From Dechloromonas aromatica (nom. nud.) (GTDB lineage Bacteria; Pseudomonadota; Gammaproteobacteria; Burkholderiales; Rhodocyclaceae): a stretch of DNA of 64,000 nt. Shown here in pieces: positions 53,511 through 61,877 of this stretch. Within the stretch, counting starts at the first letter, position 1; each line of letters opens with the position of its first letter. The translations under genes were made by a program, and so were the position numbers. Location of the stretch: positions 1-64,000 of the forward strand of contig JAFIHA010000064.1 of NCBI GenBank assembly GCA_017848965.1. Reading direction: 5' to 3'. Below the pieces are notes generated by a model. That model saw nothing but the letters and a program-made list of their open reading frames with translations, was not told the DNA's origin and did no database searches.

Positions 53511-54710
53511 ATGATCCGCAAGATTGTCATCGACCAACTCCGGCCCGGCATGTATGTCGTCGATCTGCACAAGCCCTGGCTGGAGCACGGGCTTTGGTTG
53601 AGCCGCTTTCCGGTCCGCGACTGGGTGCAGATTCGGCGCTTGATCGACGCCGGTTTTACCGAGATCAGCATCGATACCCGGCGTGGTCGCGATGTCGACC
53701 TGCCAGGCAGTAGTCCGCCGCTGCCGGTGCCGCCTGAGCCGCGCCCACTGCGGCGGCCGCCGCCGACGGTTTCGCTCGGCGAGGAGCGGCGGCGGGCCAG
53801 CCGCCTGCTCGGCGACGCCTGCCGCCAACTCGACGAGATGGCACGGGCGGCGCGCGCCGGCGAACGGGTCGATGCGCTGGCGCTGGAAGTGGTGGTCGAC
53901 AAGCTGATCGAATCGGTTGCCCGCAACCCGGACGCGCTGGTGCCGCTGGCCCGGATCAAGCGGCCGGAAACCTACGATGCCGGCCACGCTGTCGCCACCG
54001 CAGCATTGACCGTCGCCCTGGCCCGTCAGCAGCAGGTCGCCGCCGCCGAACTGGAGAAGATGGCGCTCGGCGCGCTGCTCAAGGACATCGGTCTGGCGGC
54101 CATCGACGAACGCCTGGTGAGCAAGCAGGGGCAACTGTCGCAGGCCGAATATGCGATCGTCCAGAGCCACGTCGAGGAAGGCCTGGCGGTTCTGGAAGCG
54201 ACGGTCAGCCTGCCCGAGACCACGGTCGCGGTGATCCTCGAGCACCACGAACGCTACAACGGTGCCGGTTACCCCTACCGCATGGCGGGCGACGACATCA
54301 CGCTGGCCGGGCGCATCGCCGCCGTCGTCGATGCCTACGACGCGATGACCTCGGACCGCCCCTACCGTGCCGCGCTGGCGCCGACCGCTGCGCTGCGCCA
54401 GCTCTACGAGCAAGGTGGGGTGCAGTTCGACCCCGGGCTGGTCGCCGGCCTCGTCCATGCCCTCGGCGTCTATCCGGTCGGCACCCTGGTACTGCTGGAA
54501 AGCGGCCACCTGGCGGTGGTCGAGCAGGGGACGCCGGGCGATCCGCTGCGCCCGGTGGTCAAGGTCATCTATCACGCGGCGCGGCGGCAATACGTTGAGC
54601 CGGTGCGCGCCGACCTTTCGCGCAAGGTCGGCAACCATTACGGGCGCATCCTGCGCGCCGAAAGTTTCGAGCGCTGGGGGCTCAGTCCTCTGCGCTGGCA
54701 ACCTGCCTGA
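53511..54710 (+). CDS. Degenerate HD-GYP domain protein with DUF3391
   Basis: Protein of 399 aa. An N-terminal DUF3391 region (about 1-60) and a Pro-rich linker are followed by an HD-GYP fold (about 140-330). Canonical members carry LLHDIGK; here the sequence is LLKDIGLAAI (Lys191-Asp192, Leu195), so the His metal ligand and the Lys are lost. The second half keeps QSHVEEGL and EHHERYNGAGYP, close to HHExxDGxGYP. c-di-GMP hydrolysis is therefore doubtful; it could bind without cleaving. The 3' end overlaps convergent mutY by 29 bp. Confidence 0.85.
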   Translation: MIRKIVIDQLRPGMYVVDLHKPWLEHGLWLSRFPVRDWVQIRRLIDAGFTEISIDTRRGRDVDLPGSSPPLPVPPEPRPLRRPPPTVSLGEERRRASRLLGDACRQLDEMARAARAGERVDALALEVVVDKLIESVARNPDALVPLARIKRPETYDAGHAVATAALTVALARQQQVAAAELEKMALGALLKDIGLAAIDERLVSKQGQLSQAEYAIVQSHVEEGLAVLEATVSLPETTVAVILEHHERYNGAGYPYRMAGDDITLAGRIAAVVDAYDAMTSDRPYRAALAPTAALRQLYEQGGVQFDPGLVAGLVHALGVYPVGTLVLLESGHLAVVEQGTPGDPLRPVVKVIYHAARRQYVEPVRADLSRKVGNHYGRILRAESFERWGLSPLRWQPA

Positions 54711-55722
54711 TCAGCTTGCGGATCGGCGTCGGCACGCCGGCGGCGGCAGCCTCGGCCAACGGCAGCCATGCGTCGCCCGGTTCGCCTGCCGAGAGCGGCG
54801 GCGCGACGCGGCAAAGCAGCGGTTTCAGGGTCAGCCGGAAATGCGTGAACACATGTTTGAGCGGTGGCAGTTCGCGTTGTTCGCTGGCGATCAGGCCGCG
54901 TGCGGCGAGGATCGTCGCCGGATCGCCTTGCGGCGGTACCAGCAGACCGCCCCACAGCCCGTGTGGCGGCCGCCGTTCGAGCAGCAGGCGGTTGTCGGCC
55001 AGAAGCAGCACGAACACCGCCTCGCGCTCGGGCAGCGGCGGTCGCGGCTTCGCCTCCGGCAGGCTGCGCTGACGGTTCTCGCGGCGGGCGACGCAGTTTT
55101 CGGCAAAGGGACAGGCCGGGCAATTGGGCAGGCCGCGCGTGCATAGCGTCGCTCCCAGATCCATCAATCCCTGCGTGTAAGCCCCAATCTCCGCAGTCTC
55201 CGGCAGCAGGCTTTCGGCAAGTGTCCACAGGCGCCGTTCGACCGCCGTCGCGCCGGGAAAACCGGCGATCCCGAATACCCGGCACAGCACCCGCTTGACG
55301 TTGCCGTCGAGAATCGCCGCCTGTTCCCCGAAACAGAAGGCGGCGATCGCCGCCGCCGTCGAACGACCGATACCGGGCAATTCAGCGAGCGCCGCGGCAT
55401 TCTCCGGAAAACGCCCGCCGCATTCGGCAACGATGCGTTGCGCGCAGCGATGCAGGTTGCGCGCCCGGGCGTAGTAGCCCAGGCCGGCCCAGTGCTCGAT
55501 CACCTGCTCGATGGGCGCCGCCGCCAGCGCGCCGACGTCGGGAAAACTGGCCAGGAAGCGGGCGTAATACGGCAGCACGGTCGCCACCTGGGTCTGCTGC
55601 AACATGATCTCCGACAGCCAGACCCGGTAGGGATCGCGCGTCCCCTGCCAGGGCAGGTCGTGGCGTCCGGCGCTGCGCTGCCAGGCGATCAGGCGTTGGG
55701 CAAAGCTTTGTTCTTGCGGCAA
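54682..55722 (-). CDS. mutY: A/G-specific adenine DNA glycosylase
   Basis: Base-excision enzyme of 346 aa that removes adenine opposite 8-oxoguanine. The HhH-GPD core has the catalytic Glu in SEIMLQQTQV, the helix-hairpin-helix LPGIGRSTAAAIAAF and catalytic Asp in LDGNVKRVLCR. The 4Fe-4S loop is CTRGLPNCPACPFAENC. A C-terminal NUDIX-like domain (about 225-346) recognises 8-oxoG. No ATG precedes the core; the best start is a TTG at 55722 with a modest ribosome site. Confidence 0.92.
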   Translation of the reverse strand: MPQEQSFAQRLIAWQRSAGRHDLPWQGTRDPYRVWLSEIMLQQTQVATVLPYYARFLASFPDVGALAAAPIEQVIEHWAGLGYYARARNLHRCAQRIVAECGGRFPENAAALAELPGIGRSTAAAIAAFCFGEQAAILDGNVKRVLCRVFGIAGFPGATAVERRLWTLAESLLPETAEIGAYTQGLMDLGATLCTRGLPNCPACPFAENCVARRENRQRSLPEAKPRPPLPEREAVFVLLLADNRLLLERRPPHGLWGGLLVPPQGDPATILAARGLIASEQRELPPLKHVFTHFRLTLKPLLCRVAPPLSAGEPGDAWLPLAEAAAAGVPTPIRKLIRQVASAED

Positions 55723-55785
55723 ATTTCGTCTCGACGCGGAAAGCGGGAGCCGGGATAATACGTCCTTTTTTCGCCTGCGACGCCC

Positions 55786-56277
55786 ATGACCCAGCCCGTT
55801 ACCGATACCCGCGCCCTGCGCAATGCCCTCGGCCGCTTCGCCACCGGCATCGCCGTCGTCACGGCCATCGACCCGGATGGCAAGCCGATCGGACTGACGG
55901 TCAACTCCTTCTCCGCCGTCTCGCTGCAACCGGCGCTGGTCCTCTGGTGCCTGGGCAGCGGTTCGGCCAACCTGGAAGCCTTCCGCAAGGCCAGCCATCA
56001 CGCGATCAACATCCTCGCCGCCGACCAGCAGGACCTCTCCAACCGCTTCGCCACCTGGCCGACCGACCGCTTCGCCGGCTTGCCCTGGCACGGCGGCTAC
56101 GGCGGCGCGCCGGTGCTGGAAGGCTGCTGCGCCAGCTTCGAAGTCGCTAACGAAAGCGAAGTCCCCGGCGGCGACCACAGCATCTTCATCGGCCGCGTCG
56201 AGCGCTACGGCGAAAACCCGGAACTTGCCCCGCTGCTCTTCCACGCCGGCCAGTACCGCCGCCTCGCCGAGCTCTGA
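55786..56277 (+). CDS. Flavin reductase domain protein (FMN-binding split barrel)
   Basis: Protein of 163 aa. The family pattern LRNALGRFATGIAVVTAIDPDG followed by GLTVNSFSAVSLQPALVLWCLG and HAINILAADQQDLSNRFA marks small NAD(P)H:flavin oxidoreductases that feed reduced FMN to monooxygenases. The C-terminus FIGRVERYGENPELAPLLFHAGQYRRL is complete. No partner monooxygenase is adjacent. It is divergent from mutY. Confidence 0.9.
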   Translation: MTQPVTDTRALRNALGRFATGIAVVTAIDPDGKPIGLTVNSFSAVSLQPALVLWCLGSGSANLEAFRKASHHAINILAADQQDLSNRFATWPTDRFAGLPWHGGYGGAPVLEGCCASFEVANESEVPGGDHSIFIGRVERYGENPELAPLLFHAGQYRRLAEL

Positions 56278-56330
56278 CAACGATTGAACCGGACGCGAAC
56301 TCGGCATAGAATCGCGTCCTTGCCGCCCGA

Positions 56331-56404
56331 GCGGGCGTCGTATAATGGTAATACCCTAGCTTCCCAAGCTAGAGCCGTGGGTTCGATTCCCATCGCCCGC
56401 TCCA
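56331..56404 (+). tRNA. tRNA-Gly(CCC)
   Basis: Cloverleaf of 74 nt. Acceptor GCGGGCG pairs with CGCCCGC; the anticodon stem CTAGC/GCTAG holds loop TTCCCAA with anticodon CCC (Gly, GGG codon); the T-arm is CGTGGGTTCGATTCCCATCG-like. The 3' CCA is encoded. Confidence 0.96.
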
Positions 56405-56417
56405 CCAAAGCATGCCC

Positions 56418-56444
56418 AGCCCACCCGACGTCGGTGGGCTTTTT
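56418..56444 (+). terminator. Intrinsic terminator after tRNA-Gly
   Basis: AGCCCACC pairs with GGTGGGCT around loop CGACGTC, followed by TTTT. It lies 13 bp after the tRNA and before the convergent antiporter gene. Confidence 0.85.
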
Positions 56445-56471
56445 GTTGTCTGGCCACCGCCGTTGCCGGGC

Positions 56472-57689
56472 TCAGTGGTTTCCCGTGCGGTAGCGTTCGA
56501 GGCGGGGGCCGCGGAAGGTCTGCTTGAACAGGATCGGTGTCAGGAAGGTGGTCAGGATGCCCATCAGGACCAAGGTGGAGAAGATCATCGGGTCGATGAA
56601 GCCTTTCTGGTAGGCGATGCCTGCCACCACCAGTTCCATCACGCCGCGGCCGTTGAGCACGCAGCCCAGGCCGAGCGCCTCGCGGTGCGCCATGCCGACG
56701 ATGCGCCCGCCCAGCCAGCCGGCGAACAGCTTGCTGAGGATCGAGACGAGGATGACGACGACGGTGAAGTCCAGTTCGCTGATCGCGCTGATCTGGAATT
56801 CCAGGCCGAGATAGGCGAAGAAGACCGGCGCCAGGAAGCCGTTGGTGATCGAGGCCAGGGTGCCGCGCAGGTCCTCGTAACGGGAGGCGAGGAAGTGGCG
56901 TTGGTCGAGGAAGAGGGCGCCGAAGAAGGCGCCGATGACGAAGTGGAAACCGAGCGCTTCACTGATGGTGCCGAAGACCAGCACGAAGACGACGACGATG
57001 CCGAACAGCGCTTCCGGGCCGAAAATGCGGATCATTGCTTCCGGTACCGCCTGGACGCTGATGTCGCGGCGTTCCAGCCATTCGAAGAGCCGGCTCATGG
57101 CGAGCACGACGATGGCGAGCAGGGCCAGCTTGAGCGTGGACAGGCCGACGGCGGTGGCGGCGTCGCCCAGAGTCAGGTGCTGCGGCAGGTTGAGGACGAT
57201 ACCGAGGATGAACAGCGCGGCGATGTCGTTGATGACGGCGGTGGCCAGTGCGTACTTGGCGATCGGCGTGTGCAGCACGCCGAGGCTGTCGAGCAGCTTG
57301 ACCGCCACCGGTAGTGCGGTGATCGAGATGCACAGGCCGAGAAAGACCATGCGCATGGCGTCCTGGGCAAACAGGGCGGCGACGCCGACGCCGCAGGCGA
57401 AGGGGATGAGGAAGCCGATCAGCGCCAGCAGCATGCCACGGCCGCGCATGGCGCCGAAAATTTCGGAAAAGCGCATTTCCAGGCCGGCGTTGAGAATGAT
57501 CAGGAAAACCGCCAGTTCGGAGACGGCGGCGAGCGCGGCGTTGGGGTGGATGAGGTCGAACAGCGCTGGCCCGAGCAGCACGCCGGCCAGGATTTCGCCG
57601 ATCATTTCCGGCTGGTTGTAGCGTGCAAAGAGGCGACCGAACAGCCGTGCCACGACAATCAGAAGGAGAAGGCTGGCAAGAAGGGACAT
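56472..57689 (-). CDS. CPA2-family cation:proton antiporter (KefB/NapA-like core)
   Basis: Inner-membrane protein of 405 aa with about 12 helices. Family features are YNQPEMIGEILAGVLLGP, LFLIILNAGLEMRF, VINDIAALFILGIV (ion-binding Asn-Asp pair), and FHFVIGAFFGALFLDQR. It lacks the C-terminal TrkA-N domain of KefB/KefC, so it is a bare antiporter of Na+/H+ or K+/H+ type. The ATG at 57689 opens into the first helix; the upstream in-frame stretch has no conserved content. Confidence 0.87.
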   Translation of the reverse strand: MSLLASLLLLIVVARLFGRLFARYNQPEMIGEILAGVLLGPALFDLIHPNAALAAVSELAVFLIILNAGLEMRFSEIFGAMRGRGMLLALIGFLIPFACGVGVAALFAQDAMRMVFLGLCISITALPVAVKLLDSLGVLHTPIAKYALATAVINDIAALFILGIVLNLPQHLTLGDAATAVGLSTLKLALLAIVVLAMSRLFEWLERRDISVQAVPEAMIRIFGPEALFGIVVVFVLVFGTISEALGFHFVIGAFFGALFLDQRHFLASRYEDLRGTLASITNGFLAPVFFAYLGLEFQISAISELDFTVVVILVSILSKLFAGWLGGRIVGMAHREALGLGCVLNGRGVMELVVAGIAYQKGFIDPMIFSTLVLMGILTTFLTPILFKQTFRGPRLERYRTGNH

Positions 57690-58036
57690 GGGTTGGAAGA
57701 CTCCGTAGGCAGTGGAGCTTACCACGCTATCATCGGCGGGCGCGCCCGGTCGACCGACTCCGGGCGGTGCTCGGGTTATGCAGATTGTCTTGGTGTCGCA
57801 TGCGACGAACTGCTTCGTGCCTACTCCGGATTTCGCTTGGGCCTGTTTCATGATTGGCCGAAGCAAGGCCGGACGTCAGCGTTAGGCTATTTAGGCAAGC
57901 CGGATAAGCAATGCTGGAAGTAAGGATTTATACTGCGCCTTCGTCGTCCGGGGAAACGGGGACGTCACCGTTGTTGAGCGGGTGACGGGGCCGAGCGCCA
58001 TGCGGTTTCCGAAGAGGACTGTCTCAGGGATATTTC
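57690..58036. other. Intergenic region with promoter and structured leader
   Basis: The 347-bp gap between divergent genes holds no supported coding frame. Its right-hand 110 bp contain a possible -10 box TATACT (57929-57934) and the structured leader at 57939-58014; the remainder shows nothing I can name. Confidence 0.6.
57939..58014 (+). ncRNA. Candidate structured leader of the binding-protein/hybrid-kinase operon
   Basis: CTTC (57939-57942) pairs with GAAG (58011-58014) and GGAAAC (57952-57957) with GTTTCC (58005-58010), with an internal loop between. Inside, CGTCACC (57963-57969) pairs with GGTGACG (57981-57987). A purine-rich segment GGGGCCGAGCGCC is left single-stranded. A TATACT -10 box would place the transcript start almost at the first paired base. 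No known family is recognised. Confidence 0.4.
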
Positions 58037-59092
58037 ATGCAGGTTCGACATCGCTTGCGGTGGGTACTTTGGGGTCTAGTGTTGTGTCTGTGCGACACGG
58101 TGAGCGCCGAAAATGCCTATAAGGTTGGGGTGCTTTACTGGTCGATGAGCATTCCCGGCCAGGTGGCGATGCGCCAGGGGCTGGAGGCGGAAGCCAAGAG
58201 GATCAACGCGCAGGCGGCGCGCAGCGGCGGGCGGGGCGTTGTCCTGCTGCCGGAGGTGGCGGGCGACGGCGGCGATGGGGTCGAGCGTCAGATTCGCCAG
58301 ATGCGGGCCATGGTGGCGGCCAGACCGGACATCATCGTCGTCCAGCCGTCCGACAATGCGGCGCTGGCCGAGCCGCTGAAGGCGGCCAACGCCGCCGGGA
58401 TTCCCGTCGTGGCCTACGACCAGTACATCAGCGGCGGCAAGCTGGCCTCCTACGTAACCTCGGACAATCGGCAGGCAGGCTATCTGGGCGGCGAGTACAT
58501 CGCCGCCCGCTTTCCCGGCAATACGCCCTTGCGGCTGGTGCTGGTCGAGTATCCGCTGGTCTCGTCGACAGTCGAACGCCTGAACGCTTTCCTCGATGCC
58601 TTGCGCGATCATGGCAAGGCCTTCCGTATTCTCAAGACTTACCAGGCGGTCGAGCCGGTCGGCGGACGCAAGGCGGGTGAGGCGATCCTGCGCGATTTCC
58701 CGCAGCGTAACAGTGTCGATGTCGTGTTCACGGTCAACGACGGTGGCGGCCTGGCCGTCGTCGACGTGTTGGCCAAGGCGGCGCGCAACGAGATCGCGGT
58801 GGCCAGCGTCGATGGCGATCCGGTCTCGGTCGCCAACATCCGGGCTGGCCGTCTGACGGTGATCGATGCCGCCCAGTTCTGCGGTCCGCTTGGCGCCGAA
58901 GCGATGCGCGTCGCCTATGCCGTACTGCGCAAACAGCCGGTGGACCGGCATGTTCTGGTACCGGTTTTCCCGGTCACCCGCGAAACCGTGGACCGCTACC
59001 CGGGCTGGCAGGGGCCGTTGCCCCAGGCGTTTGAAAAGCCCTGGCGGGCCAATCAGCGCTCGTGGCCGGGCAACGTCGCCACATCGAGATAA
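58037..59092 (+). CDS. Periplasmic sugar-binding-like protein, sensory partner of a hybrid kinase
   Basis: Protein of 351 aa with a signal peptide (up to about residue 24, cleavage near VSAEN). The fold is the type I periplasmic binding protein (Peripla_BP_4): YKVGVLYWSMSIPGQVAMRQGL, PDIIVVQPSDNAALAEPLKAANAAGIPVVAYDQY and DVVFTVNDGGGLAVVDVL. No permease or ATPase gene follows; a hybrid histidine kinase starts 12 bp on. This is the TorT-TorS kind of arrangement, so the protein probably presents a ligand to the kinase and does not serve transport. The ligand is unknown. Confidence 0.83.
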   Translation: MQVRHRLRWVLWGLVLCLCDTVSAENAYKVGVLYWSMSIPGQVAMRQGLEAEAKRINAQAARSGGRGVVLLPEVAGDGGDGVERQIRQMRAMVAARPDIIVVQPSDNAALAEPLKAANAAGIPVVAYDQYISGGKLASYVTSDNRQAGYLGGEYIAARFPGNTPLRLVLVEYPLVSSTVERLNAFLDALRDHGKAFRILKTYQAVEPVGGRKAGEAILRDFPQRNSVDVVFTVNDGGGLAVVDVLAKAARNEIAVASVDGDPVSVANIRAGRLTVIDAAQFCGPLGAEAMRVAYAVLRKQPVDRHVLVPVFPVTRETVDRYPGWQGPLPQAFEKPWRANQRSWPGNVATSR

Positions 59093-59104
59093 CAGGGTGC
59101 CCTT

Positions 59105-61393
59105 GTGAAAATCCGCTCCAGTGCAGACCCGCTCGATGTCGGTGACGTTAACCGGCGCATGGCGTTCGCTTTCGGCGGTCTGATCTTCGTCCTGATGACC
59201 GTCATCCTGCTTGCCGGCGGCGGATACCTGTACCAGGTCATGAGTCGCGAGCAGGACAAGCTGTCGTCGCTGACCACGCGCGTGCTGGCCAACGCGGTCA
59301 ATCGCATCAGCTTTTCCGGCAAATACCACGCCCGCCTGATGCTGGAAGAGGTCAAGCAGTCGCACCCGGATCTTGTCTATCTGCGGCTGATCGACAAGAC
59401 CGGCCAGGTGATCGCCGATAGCGATCCGGCGCGCAACGACATGCAGGTCGGCGCCGAACTGCTGCCGCTGATCGACCGGGTGGTTTCGGGAAAAACGCCG
59501 GAAGTGGTGCGCCAGCTGGTGCGCGACGATGTGCCGATCCGTGAAGTGACGCTGATCTATCGCGGCGGCTACGACGATGACGTGCTTGGCGTCATCCAGG
59601 TCGGCCTGTCGGAGGTCGAAAGCTCGAAGGCGCTGCTCGCCGGCATGGTGTTCGTCATCGTGCTGACCTCGGGTCTGCTGATGATCGGCATCTTCCTGAC
59701 TTTGCGCCTGAGTGCCCACTTTGCCATGCCGATCCGGCGCGTCGCTCAGGAACTGGACCAGGAGCGCGTGCTGTTGCGCACCGTCATTTCGACCATCCCC
59801 GACCTGGTCTGGTTGAAGGACGCGAACGGCGTTTATCTTTCCTGCAACCTCGAATTCGAACGTTTCTTCGGCAAGCCGGAAGCGGAGATCGTTGGCCGGA
59901 CCGATTACGATTTTGTCGATCCGTCGCTGGCCGACAGCTTCCGGGCCAATGACCAGGCCGCCGTCGAGGCCGGCCGACCGTTGGTCAACGAGGAGTGGAT
60001 CACCTACGCCTCGGACGGCCATCGGGCCTTCCTCGAAACGACCAAGACACCGATGTTCGCGCCCGACGGGGCGCTCATCGGGGTGCTCGGCATCGGCCAC
60101 GACATCACGGAAAGCCGGGCCAACCAGCTGGAGATCGTGCGCAACCGCGATCACCTGGAAGAAGTCGTCGCCGAGCGTACTGTCGAACTGAAACAGGCCA
60201 AGGACGCAGCCGAAACGGCCAACATGGCAAAGAGCGCCTTCCTGGCCAACATGAGCCATGAAATCCGTACGCCGCTCAACGCCATCACTGGTATGGCGCA
60301 CGTCATCCGGCGTGGCGGGGTCAGCGAGAAGCAGGCCGAGCAACTGGACAAGCTGGAGGGGGCGGGGCACCACCTGGTCGAAGTCATCAACGCGATTCTC
60401 GATTTGTCCAAGATCGAGGCCGGCAAATTCGTGCTCGAAGAGGAACTCGTCAGCATCGAGGAAATCACCGAGAACGCGCTGAGCATCGTCGGTGCAGGCC
60501 TGCGTGCCAAGGGGCTGCAGCTGACGGTCCACAACGCCGCCATGCCGCTTGGCTTGATGGGCGACCGGACGCGTCTGCAGCAAGCGCTGCTCAATTACCT
60601 GTCGAATGCCGTCAAGTTCACCGAGCGCGGCACGATCACCCTGCGTTCCTTCGTGCTCGAAGAGACGCGCGACGATGTGCTGCTGCGTTTCGAAGTCAGC
60701 GACACCGGGATCGGTATCGAAACCGCTGCGCTCGAACGCCTGTTCTCGGCCTTCGTTCAGGTCGACAGCACGACCACCCGGAAATATGGCGGCACCGGGC
60801 TGGGGTTGGCGATCACCAGAAAACTGGCCGAACTGATGGGCGGTGCGGCGGGGGCCAGCAGCGTGCCGGGGCAGGGCAGCACCTTCTGGTTCACGGCGCG
60901 GCTGCGCAAGGGGCAGGATCAGCATGCGACGGCGGGAACGCCCTTGACACAGGCGGAAGCCGTCCTCGGCCGCAAGTACGTCGGTACCCGCGTCTTGCTG
61001 GCGGAAGACGAGCCGATCAACCGGGAAATCGCTCTCGCCATGCTCGAAGACGTCGGTCTGGTCGTCGATACCGCGGCGGACGGCGTGGAGGCGGTGCAAC
61101 TGGCGGGCGACAACGATTACGCGCTGATGCTGATGGACATGCAGATGCCGAACATGGACGGGTTGGCAGCGACGCGGCGGATCCGGCAACTGGCGTCGCA
61201 CGCGCATACGCCGATCCTGGCCATGACCGCCAACGCCTTTGCCGAGGACCGCTCCCGTTGTTTCGATGCCGGCATGGATGACTTCATCGCCAAACCGGTG
61301 CGGCCGGAGCAGCTCTACCTGATCCTGCTCAACTGGCTGGATGCCGCCCGGAGTTCCGAGGATCGACGATCGGCAGAAAAAAAGCCAACCTGA
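59105..61393 (+). CDS. Hybrid sensor histidine kinase (PAS-HisKA-HATPase-REC)
   Basis: Membrane kinase of 762 aa starting at GTG. Two membrane segments (about 20-45 and 180-200) enclose a periplasmic sensor. A PAS domain follows ([20 protein letters not shown]), then a coiled coil, HisKA with His385 ([16 protein letters not shown]), HATPase ([33 protein letters not shown]) and a receiver domain with Asp678 ([14 protein letters not shown]). No HPt domain or response-regulator gene follows, so the output partner lies elsewhere. It is coupled to the binding-protein gene 12 bp upstream. Confidence 0.92.
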   Translation: MKIRSSADPLDVGDVNRRMAFAFGGLIFVLMTVILLAGGGYLYQVMSREQDKLSSLTTRVLANAVNRISFSGKYHARLMLEEVKQSHPDLVYLRLIDKTGQVIADSDPARNDMQVGAELLPLIDRVVSGKTPEVVRQLVRDDVPIREVTLIYRGGYDDDVLGVIQVGLSEVESSKALLAGMVFVIVLTSGLLMIGIFLTLRLSAHFAMPIRRVAQELDQERVLLRTVISTIPDLVWLKDANGVYLSCNLEFERFFGKPEAEIVGRTDYDFVDPSLADSFRANDQAAVEAGRPLVNEEWITYASDGHRAFLETTKTPMFAPDGALIGVLGIGHDITESRANQLEIVRNRDHLEEVVAERTVELKQAKDAAETANMAKSAFLANMSHEIRTPLNAITGMAHVIRRGGVSEKQAEQLDKLEGAGHHLVEVINAILDLSKIEAGKFVLEEELVSIEEITENALSIVGAGLRAKGLQLTVHNAAMPLGLMGDRTRLQQALLNYLSNAVKFTERGTITLRSFVLEETRDDVLLRFEVSDTGIGIETAALERLFSAFVQVDSTTTRKYGGTGLGLAITRKLAELMGGAAGASSVPGQGSTFWFTARLRKGQDQHATAGTPLTQAEAVLGRKYVGTRVLLAEDEPINREIALAMLEDVGLVVDTAADGVEAVQLAGDNDYALMLMDMQMPNMDGLAATRRIRQLASHAHTPILAMTANAFAEDRSRCFDAGMDDFIAKPVRPEQLYLILLNWLDAARSSEDRRSAEKKPT

Positions 61394-61407
61394 TCCGGTT
61401 GGCTTTT
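61376..61407. terminator. Bidirectional intrinsic terminator
   Basis: AAAGCCAACC pairs with GGTTGGCTTT around loop TGATCC; A-run on the left and T-run on the right serve both strands. It contains the hybrid kinase stop codon and lies 3' of the CsbD-like gene on the other strand. Confidence 0.88.
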
Positions 61408-61438
61408 GCGGTCCGTGCGATGCCCGGAGGTCTGGCGT

Positions 61439-61666
61439 TCAGGCCTCGGCTGTCTTGGGGCGCAGTTCCTTGGTGTGCTTTTCGAAACTCTGCACCTGGT
61501 TTTCGGCTTCCTCGGCGCTGACTGCGTAGAGCTCCTGGACCTGGCCGACCAGCAATTCGCGCTTGCTGTCGATGATCTCCAGGCGGGCCTGGTTGATCTT
61601 GCCCCAGCGCGACTTGATTTTGACCCCGACCAGCTTCCAGACATCCGCATCAATTTCCCAGCTCAT
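61439..61666 (-). CDS. CsbD-like stress protein
   Basis: Small helical protein of 75 aa. WKLVGVKIKSRWGKINQARL and IDSKRELLVGQVQELYAVSAEEAENQVQSFE match the CsbD/YjbJ family, abundant under stress with unknown function. The usual N-terminal MNWDQI is replaced by MSWEIDADVW. It has its own terminator at 61376-61407. Confidence 0.83.
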   Translation of the reverse strand: MSWEIDADVWKLVGVKIKSRWGKINQARLEIIDSKRELLVGQVQELYAVSAEEAENQVQSFEKHTKELRPKTAEA

Positions 61667-61766
61667 TTGCAGCTCCTTGTAGGTGGCGCCTGGCGAGATT
61701 GCCTGGCGCCCGCTTCCGCCAGCGTTGCGCTCCAGCCTCGTAAGGAAAGGGTCAAGGCCGGACAGG

Positions 61767-61805
61767 AGCGGTAGCCGGGGCGTCTATTGCAGCCCGGCTA
61801 CCGCT
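61767..61805. other. Large perfect hairpin 3' of phoD
   Basis: AGCGGTAGCCGGG pairs perfectly over 13 bp with CCCGGCTACCGCT; the loop is 13 nt. No T-run follows on either strand. It lies 73 bp beyond the phoD stop and could end or protect that mRNA. Confidence 0.5.
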
Positions 61806-61877
61806 TCAGACTAACCGAAAGCGGGTGGGCCGTCTGAGCTCATTTGCGTTGCTGGCGAAAATAATCCGGCCGGAGGC

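Noticed and set aside
57939..58014. Cyclic-di-GMP (GEMM) riboswitch
   Set aside because: A GGGGACG stretch suggested it, but the GCAAAGCC block, the tetraloop/receptor and the two-stem layout are absent.
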